Assembly (NCBI RefSeq): GCF_017052465.1
Contig: NZ_JAFHKT010000120.1
Span: 21,232-85,231 of the forward strand
Source of the DNA: Arthrobacter pascens
GTDB lineage: Bacteria > Actinomycetota > Actinomycetes > Actinomycetales > Micrococcaceae
DNA length: 64,000 bases
Direction of reading: 5' to 3'
The notes beneath the pieces were generated by a model. The model was not told the DNA's origin. It searched no databases and saw only the letters and a program-made list of their open reading frames with translations. Below are positions 13,936 to 22,786 of this stretch, one piece after another. Position numbers and translations under genes: made by a program. How positions within the stretch are numbered: position 1 is the first letter of the stretch; each line of letters begins with the position of its first letter.

Positions 13936-14628
13936 ATGACGCCAGAAGCCATGGTTGGAGATATCACTCATCTGCTGGAAGTCTGGGTCGCCGGCTGGGC
14001 CGGCTGCCGGGGCTATGAGACCCGCACTGAGGGACGGTTCCCTGCCGCCCTCCGGGCCGACACGACCGGGGAATGGGAGTATTTTGCTTCCGATCCCTCC
14101 GACTCTGAGTTTGCGGACCTGGCAGCCAAGACGGCCGAAGTGCCGGCACGGGTACTGACCATCCTGACCAACGATGTCGACCGGTACACGGTCCTCGCGC
14201 AGCAGCACGGGCTCAACGTCACATCCGCGTCCCAGACCATGATGGTCGTGGACATGGAAACGCAGGACGCCGAGGACCCGTGGCTATCCGACGACGAACT
14301 GACCCTTGAATCGTCCGAGTCCAACGGCGTGCACCATGCCGTTGTGCGGTCGGGCGACAGGCTCGCTGCCAGCGGACAGGTGCTCGTGATCAACGGGACC
14401 GCCGTGTTCGACAAGATCGTGACCGAACCGGATTTCCAGCGCCGCGGGCTGGGCAGCTTCATCATGAAGGCCCTGGCCGCCCAGGCGTTTGAGCACGACG
14501 TGGAGGACGGCCTGCTGCTCGCCTCGCTCGACGGACAGAAACTCTATTCGCACCTGGGGTGGACCTCGGTCTGCCACGTCCTGATGCTCTCCGCCTCGAA
14601 CGAAGGCTCGGACCTCTCGGTCGTCTGA
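13936..14628 (+). CDS. GNAT-family N-acetyltransferase
   Basis: 230 residues, cytoplasmic. The C-terminal half is the GNAT fold: [34 protein letters not shown] contains motif A with the pyrophosphate-binding RRGLGS loop for acetyl-CoA, followed by [22 protein letters not shown] (motif B, with the YxxLGW end). The N-terminal 100 residues are a separate region with [14 protein letters not shown] and are not a second obvious GNAT motif. The acceptor substrate cannot be predicted. It is probably transcribed as a leaderless mRNA, divergent from trhO with 165 bp between. Confidence 0.85.
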   Translation: MTPEAMVGDITHLLEVWVAGWAGCRGYETRTEGRFPAALRADTTGEWEYFASDPSDSEFADLAAKTAEVPARVLTILTNDVDRYTVLAQQHGLNVTSASQTMMVVDMETQDAEDPWLSDDELTLESSESNGVHHAVVRSGDRLAASGQVLVINGTAVFDKIVTEPDFQRRGLGSFIMKALAAQAFEHDVEDGLLLASLDGQKLYSHLGWTSVCHVLMLSASNEGSDLSVV

Positions 14629-14704
14629 CGCGCGTCGTTCCGTCTGGGGGTCTTCCACCGCCCGCGGTGGCCGCCGATTTTTGGGCAGGTGAAAGAATGT
14701 TGGG

Positions 14705-17116
14705 GTGAACCCCCATGACTCGCTGATTCCCCTGTTGGGCCGCGGCCCGAACCCGGAACAGCTGCGGCATGTGCGGATCATCCCTGCACGCGAGGCAGTG
14801 CACGACCCGTGGCCCGCATGGGCTCATCCCGACCTCGTGGCTGCGTACGGCAACCTGGGCATCCATGAGCCCTACCGGCACCAGGTTCAGGCAGCCAACA
14901 TTGCCCACTCCGGCGGACACGTTGTGGTCGCTACCGGCACGGCGTCCGGAAAGTCGCTTGCCTACCAGCTTCCTGCCTTGGACGCGATCCACCGCTCAGA
15001 GCTGCGAGTGCTCTCCGAACCCGGCAAGATACACGACGACGGTGCGGTGGCACTGTATCTGTCTCCGACCAAGGCGCTCGCAGCGGACCAGCTGGCCGCC
15101 ATCCGCTCGCTCAAGCTGCCCACAGTCCGGGCCGAGACCTACGACGGCGACACCGACCCGGCGTCCCGCCGCTGGATCAGGGACCACGCCAACGTCATCC
15201 TGGCCAACCCGGACATGCTGCACTTCGGGATTTTGCCCAACCACGCCTGGTGGGCTGGGTTTTTCCGGCGTCTGCGGTACGTGATCGTGGACGAGGCACA
15301 CAGCTACCGCGGAGTTTTTGGCTCCCACGTGGCCAACCTGATGCGCAGGCTCCGGCGCATCTGCGCCTACTACGGCGCGGGCACCTCCTCCCCCGGCCCC
15401 ATCTTTATCGCGGCGTCCGCCACCGCGTCAGATCCGGAAAAGTCTTTCGGGAGGCTCATCGGAGCCCCGGTCCAGTCCGTCGCAGAAGATTCCTCTCCGC
15501 ACGGCTCCACCACAGTGGCCTTCTGGGAGCCGGCCCTGACCGAGATACGCGGTGAGAACGGCGCCAAGGAACGTCGAACGGCAGTGGCCGAAACGGCGGA
15601 CCTGCTGGCCAACCTCGTCTCGTCCCGGGTCCGGACGATTGCGTTCATCAAATCCAGGCGCGGAGCGGAAACCATCTCGTCCATCACCAAGCGCCTGCTT
15701 GACGAGGTTGATCCCAGCCTGCCCCAAAGGGTCGCCGCCTACCGTTCCGGGTATCTCCCCGAAGAGCGGCGCGCTTTGGAGAAAGCGCTGCGGACAGGGC
15801 AGCTGCTGGGTATTTCCAGTACCTCGGCCCTGGAACTGGGGATCGACATCTCCGGCCTGGATGCCGTGCTGGTTGCCGGCTGGCCCGGGACGAGGGCCTC
15901 CCTGTTCCAGCAAATAGGCAGGGCCGGGCGCGCACGGCAGGATGCGATTGCCGCATTCGTGGCCAGTGACGACCCTTTGGACACGTACCTGGTGAACCAC
16001 CCTGAAGCGATCTTCGACGTGTCGGTGGAGGCAACGGTCTTCGATCCCTCGAATCCCTACGTTCTCGGCCCGCACCTCTGTGCCGCCGCCGCCGAACTGC
16101 CCCTGGGCCCTGCGGAGCTTCCGCTGTTCGGCGGCACGGCCGAGAAACTGCTGGGCCAGCTGGTGGAGCGGGGGTATCTGCGGCGGCGCCCTGCCGGCTG
16201 GTTCTGGACCCATCCGCAGAGCGCGGCAGCCATGGTGAACCTCCGGGCCGACGGAGGCGGACCCGTGAGCATCGTGGATGCCGACACCGGGTCCCTCCTG
16301 GGGACCATGGACTCCCCGCAGACCCACTACCAGGCCCATACCGGCGCGGTCTACGTCCACCAGGGCGACAGCTATGTGGTGGAGGACCTGAACGAGGACG
16401 AACACTGCGTGGTGGTGCGCCGCGCAAATCCGGACTACTACACCACGGCCCGGGACATAACGCAGATCGAGGTTCTCGCGACAGACCGGACGGCGCAGTG
16501 GGGTGACGTTGCCGTGCATTTCGGCGACGTGAAGGTGACTACTCAAGTGGTTTCCTTTCAGCGCAAAGCCCTCATTTCAAACGAGGTCCTGGGCGAAGAA
16601 CCCCTGGAACTGGGCGCCAGGGACCTGTTCACGAAGGCCGTCTGGTTCGTGATAGACAACCGGTCCCTGACAGGTGCCGGCCTCATCGAAGCGCAGTTCC
16701 CCGGCGCCCTTCACGCGGCGGAGCATGCGGCCATCGGGCTCCTGCCGCTCGTGGCGTCAAGTGACCGCTGGGACATCGGCGGCGTCTCGACAGCGATCCA
16801 CGCCGACACGGGGGTGCCCACGATCTTTGTGTACGACGGGCACCCGGGCGGCGCGGGCTTTGCCGAACGCGGCTTCGAAAAGGCCAAGGTGTGGCTTACG
16901 GCCACACGTGATGCCATCAAGGCCTGCGAGTGCGAGTCCGGGTGTCCGTCCTGCGTCCAGTCGCCCAAGTGCGGCAACAAGAACAACCCGCTGGACAAGG
17001 ACGCGGCCGTGACGTTGATCGATGTCCTCCTGAGGAATGCGACCGAAACCGTCCGTCCGCCCAAGGAGTTTGCGTCCACCGCAGGTTTGCCCGATGCCGG
17101 CCAGGGAATCGGCTGA
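14705..17116 (+). CDS. DEAD/DEAH-box helicase of the Hrq1/MrfA (YprA) family
   Basis: Superfamily 2 helicase of about 803 residues. MrfA homologues are 3-prime to 5-prime DNA helicases acting in mitomycin-type interstrand crosslink repair. VVVATGTASGKSLAYQLPAL is Walker A and YVIVDEAHSYRG is the DEAH motif II. The second RecA lobe has GISSTSALELGIDISGLDAVL and FQQIGRAGRARQD (motif VI). The C-terminal domain ends with CECESGCPSCVQSPKCG, the four-cysteine zinc cluster diagnostic of MrfA. The GTG at 14705 is used. It has AAGAAT 6 nt upstream and no strong ribosome site. The stop is 39 bp from the convergent tad operon. Confidence 0.92.
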   Translation: MNPHDSLIPLLGRGPNPEQLRHVRIIPAREAVHDPWPAWAHPDLVAAYGNLGIHEPYRHQVQAANIAHSGGHVVVATGTASGKSLAYQLPALDAIHRSELRVLSEPGKIHDDGAVALYLSPTKALAADQLAAIRSLKLPTVRAETYDGDTDPASRRWIRDHANVILANPDMLHFGILPNHAWWAGFFRRLRYVIVDEAHSYRGVFGSHVANLMRRLRRICAYYGAGTSSPGPIFIAASATASDPEKSFGRLIGAPVQSVAEDSSPHGSTTVAFWEPALTEIRGENGAKERRTAVAETADLLANLVSSRVRTIAFIKSRRGAETISSITKRLLDEVDPSLPQRVAAYRSGYLPEERRALEKALRTGQLLGISSTSALELGIDISGLDAVLVAGWPGTRASLFQQIGRAGRARQDAIAAFVASDDPLDTYLVNHPEAIFDVSVEATVFDPSNPYVLGPHLCAAAAELPLGPAELPLFGGTAEKLLGQLVERGYLRRRPAGWFWTHPQSAAAMVNLRADGGGPVSIVDADTGSLLGTMDSPQTHYQAHTGAVYVHQGDSYVVEDLNEDEHCVVVRRANPDYYTTARDITQIEVLATDRTAQWGDVAVHFGDVKVTTQVVSFQRKALISNEVLGEEPLELGARDLFTKAVWFVIDNRSLTGAGLIEAQFPGALHAAEHAAIGLLPLVASSDRWDIGGVSTAIHADTGVPTIFVYDGHPGGAGFAERGFEKAKVWLTATRDAIKACECESGCPSCVQSPKCGNKNNPLDKDAAVTLIDVLLRNATETVRPPKEFASTAGLPDAGQGIG

Positions 17117-17155
17117 CACACACGGCTACTCCATCGTCCGAGGCGGCAGGACCGA

Positions 17156-17521
17156 CTAGGGAGGAGGTCCCGCCCGGGCACGGCCTGCGGCGGATCCCAG
17201 GACAGTGCTCGCCCTCAATTGCGTGCGGACTTCCACGGACAGATCACCTCCCTCCGTGCACGTAAGGAGCCTCGCCTCATGTCGGGCCGCGACGGCGGCG
17301 GCAACTGTACAGGGTTCTCCCGCAGAAACGCCTCGCAGTGCATCGGCCGCGGCCAAGGCGGCAAGGTCGGCCGAGGCTGCGGCCTGGGACGCCATGACCG
17401 CCGACTGCGCGAGGAGGAGACTCATGGACATTGCCAGAATGACCACCAGTCCCAGTCCGGCAGCAAGGACCGTGCCGGATCCGCGCTCAGACCCCTCGCC
17501 ACGCCACGGATTACGGTTCAC
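17156..17521 (-). CDS. TadG-like / secretion-associated pseudopilin, last gene of the tad operon
   Basis: About 121 residues. A short basic N-terminus (GEGSERGSGTVLAAG) precedes a single hydrophobic helix (LGLVVILAMSMSLLLAQSAVM), then AASADLAALAAADALRG. That is the helix-plus-ADLAALA pattern of the Rv3654c/TadG-like small proteins. It lacks the Glu at +5 seen in the two upstream pilin-like genes. The GTG at 17521 overlaps the upstream TadE stop as GTGA, which fixes the start by translational coupling. Longer upstream in-frame sequence is Arg/Gly-rich shadow. It is presumed to be a minor component of the Tad pilus. Confidence 0.75.
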   Translation of the reverse strand: MNRNPWRGEGSERGSGTVLAAGLGLVVILAMSMSLLLAQSAVMASQAAASADLAALAAADALRGVSAGEPCTVAAAVAARHEARLLTCTEGGDLSVEVRTQLRASTVLGSAAGRARAGPPP

Positions 17522-18042
17522 GCCAGTCTCCCTGCCCGCGGCGCGTCCTGCAGACCGCCGGCGACATCGTTGTGGGTCCCGGGGATTCGTATCGCCGCCG
17601 CTTCCCCTCGGGCTTCGGCCGTCGCTGTGAGTGTCCACGGCACCACGGTTCCGAGAGGCCCGGCCGCACGGTCCGTGACGGTTACGCTCAGCCATTCGCC
17701 GTCCGTCTCCACCACCGACGTGGCCGAGCCGCCTGCCAGCTTGCGGACGATGCCATCGACAGCGGCCGGTTCTTCGCCGCGGGCCAGGGCTCTGACACCG
17801 GCGCGGGCTGCTTCCTCCAGCCGAAGCTGGGTGATCCCTGCTGCAGACCCCGCCAGGAGCATGGCCAGCAGCATGATCACTGCAGGCAGTGCGACCGCGA
17901 ATTCGGCGGTCACGGCGCCGCGGCTGTCTGCCGCGGCGCGGCCTGCTGCGGCGCGGTCTGTTGCGCGGCGGTCTGTTGCGCGGCCTCCGCGTGCGGAGAT
18001 CTGCCTTGCACGGTGCGGTGGGGTCTGCAGCACTGGGGTCAT
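17518..18042 (-). CDS. TadE-family pseudopilin
   Basis: 174 residues. A disordered Arg/Ala-rich N-terminus includes a short tandem RRATDR/RAATDR-like repeat visible in DNA near 17930-17985. Then RGAVTAEFAVALPAVIMLLAMLLAGS is a class III prepilin-like segment: Gly42 precedes the putative cleavage site and Glu47 is the +5 glutamate needed for assembly. A periplasm-side beta-rich domain follows (GEWLSVTVTDRAAGPLGTVVPWTLTATAEA), as in TadE proteins. ATGA overlap with the upstream pilin gene and GTGA overlap with the downstream gene show translational coupling. Confidence 0.85.
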   Translation of the reverse strand: MTPVLQTPPHRARQISARGGRATDRRATDRAAAGRAAADSRGAVTAEFAVALPAVIMLLAMLLAGSAAGITQLRLEEAARAGVRALARGEEPAAVDGIVRKLAGGSATSVVETDGEWLSVTVTDRAAGPLGTVVPWTLTATAEARGEAAAIRIPGTHNDVAGGLQDAPRAGRLA

Positions 18043-18323
18043 GGCAAGGCCAGCGCCGTTCGGATCAGGTTGAGCAGGAAACCGCGGACTTCGTCGCTTC
18101 GCAGGATGAACACCAGAATCCCGGCGAAGCCGACTGCCGCCAAGGTGGCGATGGCATACTCCGCCGTTGCCATTCCGACCTCGGATCCAGTGAGTCGCTT
18201 CCTCTGGCGCATCTTTACGCGGGGAGCAGTGCTCGCCCCCGGATAGATTTCCCGCACTTCTGCGTCGTCGCTTTCCTGACGTGCAGGCTGGGCGCCGCCG
18301 AGGCCGTTTTGGTTCAGGGACAT
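18039..18323 (-). CDS. Flp-type pilin-like protein (DUF4244)
   Basis: 94 residues. The ATG at 18323 is fixed by AAAGGA 6 nt upstream. Residues 1-50 are polar and basic (KMRQRKRLTGSEVG). Residues 51 onward (MATAEYAIATLAAVGFAGILVF) form the hydrophobic pilin helix. Gly50 at -1 and Glu55 at +5 fit a TadV-type prepilin peptidase site. The tail is short. This is probably the major pilin of the locus. A 154-bp gap before it, the largest inside the operon, includes the hairpin-prone stretch GGCCCCGCAGCCGGGC and could hold an internal promoter for high pilin output. No prepilin peptidase gene is visible in this window. Confidence 0.82.
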   Translation of the reverse strand: MSLNQNGLGGAQPARQESDDAEVREIYPGASTAPRVKMRQRKRLTGSEVGMATAEYAIATLAAVGFAGILVFILRSDEVRGFLLNLIRTALALP

Positions 18324-18477
18324 GGTATTCCTTTCTGATTTACCGGCGGTGTTGCCGGCTACTCCGACTGTCCCGCCTGCCGGCCCGGACGATAAGTGCT
18401 GCATTGACCTAAGTGGAAAACCAGTGCCCCGCTCAGCGGTGTGGAGGAAAAGTGCCCGGCTGCGGGGCCTTTCGCAC

Positions 18478-19092
18478 TCACGATCCCGAGGGCACCAGGG
18501 CGAGCAGGACCGGGACCACGCCCAGACAGATAAACGCCGGGAGTGAGCAGAGGCCCAAAGGAATCACCAGCTTGACGCTGAGGGATGCGGCGCGCTTTTC
18601 CGCCGACCGGAACCGTTCACGACGCATCCTGGCAGCCTGGGCATAAAGAATCGCGGACGACGGCGCGCCAGTCAGCGCGGCGAACCCCAGCGCGTCGCGC
18701 AGTGCGACAACCTCAGCGGAGTGCCCCTCGGAACTTCGCCAGGCGGTTTCCCAATCGGCTCCGATGGCCAGCGCAGCCACCACAGGCCTCAAAGAATTGC
18801 GATACGACGGTGAGGCGGCGGCCGCGACGAGCTCCAGGGAGCGGCCGATGCCACATCCTGCATCGAGCATGGCGGCGACCAACTCGAGCATCATGGCCGG
18901 GTCCCGCAGACCGGCGTTTTGGCTGGCCGGACCCGACCTCACGGCGTCGCCGGGAGACGTGGTGTCGTCCAGCAGCACGCCGACCTTGGCCAACAGCCGC
19001 TTCCGTATGCGCGAGCGGCCGGACAGGGCGAGTGCCGCCGCCAACGCCAACAACGACGCAATCACCGCAGCGGACACTGCCGGCTCCGTCAT
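18478..19092 (-). CDS. tadC: TadC-like type II secretion system F domain protein
   Basis: 204-residue membrane platform protein of the Tad secretion machine. It has an N-terminal helix (AVIASLLALAAALALSG), a cytoplasmic T2SSF domain with MMLELVAAMLDAGCGIGRSLELVA, and two C-terminal membrane helices (VKLVIPLGLCSLPAFICLGVVPVLLALV). It is shorter than TadC of Gram-negative bacteria, as expected for the actinobacterial Rv3657c-type version. It follows tadB by 61 bp and is probably co-transcribed with it. Confidence 0.82.
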   Translation of the reverse strand: MTEPAVSAAVIASLLALAAALALSGRSRIRKRLLAKVGVLLDDTTSPGDAVRSGPASQNAGLRDPAMMLELVAAMLDAGCGIGRSLELVAAAASPSYRNSLRPVVAALAIGADWETAWRSSEGHSAEVVALRDALGFAALTGAPSSAILYAQAARMRRERFRSAEKRAASLSVKLVIPLGLCSLPAFICLGVVPVLLALVPSGS

Positions 19093-19153
19093 ATCGTTGC
19101 CGTCCTCACGCCACGGGTCCGGTCCTGCCGCCCCGCTTCACTTCCAGGAAGCG

Positions 19154-19975
19154 TCACGCCACTGCCGCTCCGGCGGCCGCCCGCACCAGCCTGGCAGACC
19201 AGATCCGGCCGGCAATGGTCAATACGACCCCGGCAGCAAGGGCGGCGACACCGAGCGGCGTCCCGACGAGCATCGCCAGCGGGTCCACGCCCAGGCAGAT
19301 CCCCAGCCCGAGCCCGAGCAGGGGCAGCCACGTCAGCAAAGTAACTGTCGCCTTGGGACCGGCGAGGGCAGTTTGGCGCGCTGCTTCGGCGTCGTCCTCC
19401 ACTTCCAGCTGCGCGGCGAACCGGGTGAGGACATCCGCCAGCGGGCAACCGCTGGCCTCTGCGATATCGAAGCAGGCCGCGAGTTCCGCCCAGATGCGTG
19501 GTTCGTGGCCGTTCGTTCTGTGGCCTGACGACCGCGCGGCGAGCCGTATCGCTTCGGCCACCGGGGAGCCCCGCAATGCCGCCCCACGGGCGGCCGCCAG
19601 AATCGCCTCCGATGCAGTGCTGAGCCGCTGGCCATCGGGTGTCCCCACGCCCGCGCCGGATCCCGCATACACCACCCACAGTTCGTCCCAGAGGCGGGAC
19701 AGCGTCCGGCCGCCCTTCAGCAGGGCTGCAAGCTGCTGGACCACCACGGTGAGCGGCACGGCCCTGTCCTTGCCGCGCCTGGCGCCGCCGCGCCCACGGA
19801 ATGAAGAACGTCTGCGGTTCAAACCGCCGCCGCCCCCGCCACCGTGTCCGGGCTCAGATGGGCCGTGAAGGTAGCTTCCTCTGAAGGCCATCCGCACCCG
19901 GCGACTTACGCCGCGCGGCGGCCGCAGGATCAACCAGAGGGCCAGGGCCAGGGCCACCACGAGTACGGCGATCAT
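19154..19975 (-). CDS. tadB: TadB-like type II secretion system F domain protein
   Basis: 273-residue integral membrane protein. One N-terminal helix (VLVVALALALWLILRPP), a Gly-rich basic linker with a run of seven or more glycines, then the T2SSF helices LAALLKGGRTLSRLWDEL and WAELAACFDIAEASGCPLADVL. Two C-terminal helices follow (VTLLTWLPLLGLGLGICLG; LGVAALAAGVVLTIAGRIW). It pairs with TadC as the inner-membrane platform on which the TadA ATPase acts. The start overlaps the tadA stop as ATGA, so the two are coupled. Confidence 0.84.
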   Translation of the reverse strand: MIAVLVVALALALWLILRPPRGVSRRVRMAFRGSYLHGPSEPGHGGGGGGGLNRRRSSFRGRGGARRGKDRAVPLTVVVQQLAALLKGGRTLSRLWDELWVVYAGSGAGVGTPDGQRLSTASEAILAAARGAALRGSPVAEAIRLAARSSGHRTNGHEPRIWAELAACFDIAEASGCPLADVLTRFAAQLEVEDDAEAARQTALAGPKATVTLLTWLPLLGLGLGICLGVDPLAMLVGTPLGVAALAAGVVLTIAGRIWSARLVRAAAGAAVA

Positions 19976-21264
19976 GCTGCTGCTCCGGCGGAAAACTGCA
20001 GCCTGGATGGAGCAGGGTCCAAGCCAAGCCTCCCGGCCAGCGTCTCCCAGGCCGGGCCAGCGACCAGCTGCCCGCCCGCGTCCTCCAGGGCAGTGGAAAC
20101 GCCCAGGGTCCCGGCAGTCTGCTGCAGCAGTCCGATGCAGGCCACGTGACGCCCTTCCCGGCGCCGGGCGACATGGACGACAACGTCCAAGGCACTGGCA
20201 ACCTGGAGCCGCACTGCATCCTGCCCCAGCCCCGCCAGGGCACCCAAAGCGGTGAGGCGGGCAGGCACGGCACTGGCCGTGTTGGCATGGATCGTCCCGC
20301 CGCCGCCGGTGTGGCCCGTGTTCATGGCCGTCAGGAGTTCCCGCACCTCAGCGCCGCGGCATTCCCCCACCACCAGCCGGTCGGGCCTCATTCTCAGGGC
20401 CTGGCGTACCAGCTCGCCCAGGTCCACTGTGCCGCCTCCCTCCAGGTTGCCGTGCCGCGATTCAAGGGCGACGACGTGCGGGTGCACCGGGTTCAGCTCC
20501 GAGGCGTCCTCGATCAGGACCAGCCGCTCCCCCGGATGGCACAGTCCAAGCAGGGTGGACAGCAGGGTGGTCTTTCCCGACCCTGTGGCTCCGCTGATGA
20601 GGAAGCTCAGCCTGTGGTCCACCATTCGCTCCAGCACGGACTGGACCAGCGGCCCGAACATCCCGCCCGCCCTGAGTTCGTCCATGGCAAAGACCTGCTC
20701 ACGGCGGATGCGGACGCTCAGCAGGGTTCCGGCCGTGGAGATGGGAGGCAGGACCGCATGGACCCGGTAGCCGCCGTCGAGCCGTACATCGACGCAGGGA
20801 GAACCGTCATCCAGGCGGCGTCCGCCTGCGGCCACGAGCCGTGATGCGAGCGCCCGGAGCTGTGTCTCTCCGGCAAAGGCCACCGGCGCCCGTTCAATCC
20901 CCCGGCCGCGGTCCAGCCATACGGAATCCGGCGCATTGACGAAGATGTCAGTGACCGAAGGATCCCTGACCAGCTGCTGAAGCGGCCCCAGACCGTTCAG
21001 TTCGGCACTGATGCGTTCAACAGCCGCAAGGGATCCGGCGGTGCCGAGGAGTTTTCCAGTGGCCTGCACGGCGGCTGCCACCCGTGAGGGCGTCACCGGC
21101 CCGGGATCCGCCATGACAGATTCCCGCACACTCTCGAGGAGCCCGGAATCCAACGCTCTCGGTGCGCGCCGCCGCCCGCTGCCCTCCGTGGGCACCGGTC
21201 TGCCGACGGCCGGCCCAGGACCGAAAAGCGGACCTCGCCCCGGGGCGTCCGAGTGCGCGCTCAC
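19972..21264 (-). CDS. tadA: TadA/CpaF-family secretion ATPase
   Basis: Cytoplasmic hexameric traffic ATPase of 430 residues powering Flp pilus assembly. The N-terminal domain has LQQLVRDPSVTDIFVNAPDSVWLDRG. FLISGATGSGKTTLLSTLLG is Walker A. The Asp box is VLIEDASELNPVHPHVV. RPDRLVVGECRGAEVRELLTA is Walker B with its Glu, and TGHTGGGGTIHANTA is the His box. All catalytic motifs are intact. It overlaps both neighbours by 4 bp (ATGA), placing ssd, tadA and tadB in one translationally coupled unit. Confidence 0.93.
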   Translation of the reverse strand: MSAHSDAPGRGPLFGPGPAVGRPVPTEGSGRRRAPRALDSGLLESVRESVMADPGPVTPSRVAAAVQATGKLLGTAGSLAAVERISAELNGLGPLQQLVRDPSVTDIFVNAPDSVWLDRGRGIERAPVAFAGETQLRALASRLVAAGGRRLDDGSPCVDVRLDGGYRVHAVLPPISTAGTLLSVRIRREQVFAMDELRAGGMFGPLVQSVLERMVDHRLSFLISGATGSGKTTLLSTLLGLCHPGERLVLIEDASELNPVHPHVVALESRHGNLEGGGTVDLGELVRQALRMRPDRLVVGECRGAEVRELLTAMNTGHTGGGGTIHANTASAVPARLTALGALAGLGQDAVRLQVASALDVVVHVARRREGRHVACIGLLQQTAGTLGVSTALEDAGGQLVAGPAWETLAGRLGLDPAPSRLQFSAGAAA

Positions 21265-22640
21265 TGCGCACCTCCGGCCAGCAGCTCACCGTCGAGCAGC
21301 TCGAGGACAGTAGCGGCGAACCGGCGTACGCTCCTGCGCTTGCCCTGTTCCAGGAGGCGGCCGAGCTCCGCCGCCCCGGCTGTGCCGCGGACTTCGGGCA
21401 TGACTCCATGCAGCGGGAGGCCCACGGACTCGGCGATCAGCGTCCCGTCCAGGGCGGCACCTGCCCTGCCCCGGATGACCAGCGCTGAATCCACGGGCGG
21501 AAGCTCCTGAAGCAGTCGGGCGGACGCCACAGCGGCCTTCAACTGGGCCGGAAGCACCACCAGCAGGCGGTCGCAGTCCCAGGCAAACGTCCGCAGCGGT
21601 TCGGCGTTGCGGCCGATGTCGACGACGACGAGCTCGTAGCCCCGCCGTGCGGCATCGAGCACCCCGCCGACGGTGGCGGCGTCCACGGCGGGTGTCCGTT
21701 CCCGGCTTCCCGGCCAGGACAGGAACGAGAAGCCGCCCGCGACGGGTAAGGCGTCCGCGAGCTGACCGGGATCGATGCTGCCGCTCGCGTCAGCCAGGTC
21801 CGGCCAGCGCAGTCCCGCCGATTCTTCCGCCGCCAGGGCGAGCTCGAGACCTCCTCCCCAGGGGTCGGCATCCACGAGCAGGACCCGCGCGCCAAGGCCC
21901 GCGGCCGCCTGCGCAATCCAGATGCCGGCGGTAGTGGCACCTGCACCCCCGCAGCCGCCGGTGACACCCAGGACCAGGCCGCCCGCCTCCGGTGAGCGTG
22001 AGCGGCTCAGGTATTCTGCCAGCCAGGCGGCGGCATCTGGCAGCACGGCCACCCGCTGCGCACCAATGGCCGCCGCCAAATGCCAGAGGCTGTCCCCCTC
22101 GCCGCTGAGACCCACCAAAACCGCAGGTGCCCGACGGCGCGGGGGCAGCTCACGGATGTCGCTTCCGACCAGGACTGCCGCCGCCGAATCCCAGTACGGC
22201 GCGGCCTCCGAGACGTCGGCTACAACACGCAGCAGTCCGCCGGCCGCGGCCACTATCCGTTCCACCTCTCCCTGGAGAAAATCAAAGCCCGTCACCAGCA
22301 GCACCTCGTCGGCATCCGCGGGGAGCCACGCGCCCGGTCCCGGCTCGGGCGGCCGCAACGGCGCGGCCCGCACCGGAGTCTCTGGCCCGGGAAAGCGGGC
22401 TGCCGCCCCGCCGGGCGCCGAAAGACGCGCGGCAGCCGGGTGCGGGAGCAGTCCCGCCGGCAGGTGCGCGTCCGCTGCCGGCCGCCGCCTCGCCGGTCCG
22501 TCCGGCCGGGCAGCCTCGAGACTCAAGCCTGGCGGGGCTACGTCCCGGATACCGGCGTCCGCCGACAGCGGGGACACCGCCGAGAGCGCCCTGTCCGGTC
22601 CTGACGGAGTTGCCTGGTTGCGTGCATGATGCCTGCTCAT
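21261..22640 (-). CDS. Ssd/CpaE-like MinD-superfamily protein, first gene of the tad operon, with altered Walker A
   Basis: 459 residues. The first 105 are Pro/Ala-rich and probably disordered. Residues 110-210 resemble a degenerate receiver domain (DEVLLVTGFD; AAVLVGSDIRELP). Residues 220-455 have the MinD/ParA fold: VTGGCGGAGATT aligns with the deviant Walker A VTSGKGGVGKTT, but both lysines are replaced (Cys230, Ala235). RVLLVDADPWGGGLE and YELVVVDIGRNAEP are the other switch motifs. CpaE homologues localise Tad machines and the mycobacterial relative Ssd affects septum placement. Loss of the lysines suggests a non-hydrolysing scaffold. No clear ribosome site precedes the ATG. Confidence 0.82.
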   Translation of the reverse strand: MSRHHARNQATPSGPDRALSAVSPLSADAGIRDVAPPGLSLEAARPDGPARRRPAADAHLPAGLLPHPAAARLSAPGGAAARFPGPETPVRAAPLRPPEPGPGAWLPADADEVLLVTGFDFLQGEVERIVAAAGGLLRVVADVSEAAPYWDSAAAVLVGSDIRELPPRRRAPAVLVGLSGEGDSLWHLAAAIGAQRVAVLPDAAAWLAEYLSRSRSPEAGGLVLGVTGGCGGAGATTAGIWIAQAAAGLGARVLLVDADPWGGGLELALAAEESAGLRWPDLADASGSIDPGQLADALPVAGGFSFLSWPGSRERTPAVDAATVGGVLDAARRGYELVVVDIGRNAEPLRTFAWDCDRLLVVLPAQLKAAVASARLLQELPPVDSALVIRGRAGAALDGTLIAESVGLPLHGVMPEVRGTAGAAELGRLLEQGKRRSVRRFAATVLELLDGELLAGGAQ

Positions 22641-22786
22641 GGGGCAACTCTGGCGGGAACGCGTCCCGCCCGGCAGTCGCAGACCGGCCTATGTGGACAA
22701 CCCCAGGCTGCCGGCATGTGAAGGAGAGGCTGCGCCCGGTAGGCACCCGGCACGGGGCGGCGTCAAAATCAGGGGACAATAAAACC

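Noticed and set aside
13771..14208. Long N-terminal extension of trhO
   Set aside because: It overlaps the divergent GNAT gene and has no family similarity; conservation begins at the GTG at 13770.
22127..22786. N-terminal extension of the family A polymerase into the ssd region
   Set aside because: The extra residues are Pro/Arg/Ala-rich and antisense to ssd; AGGGGA before the ATG at 22787 supports the shorter protein.
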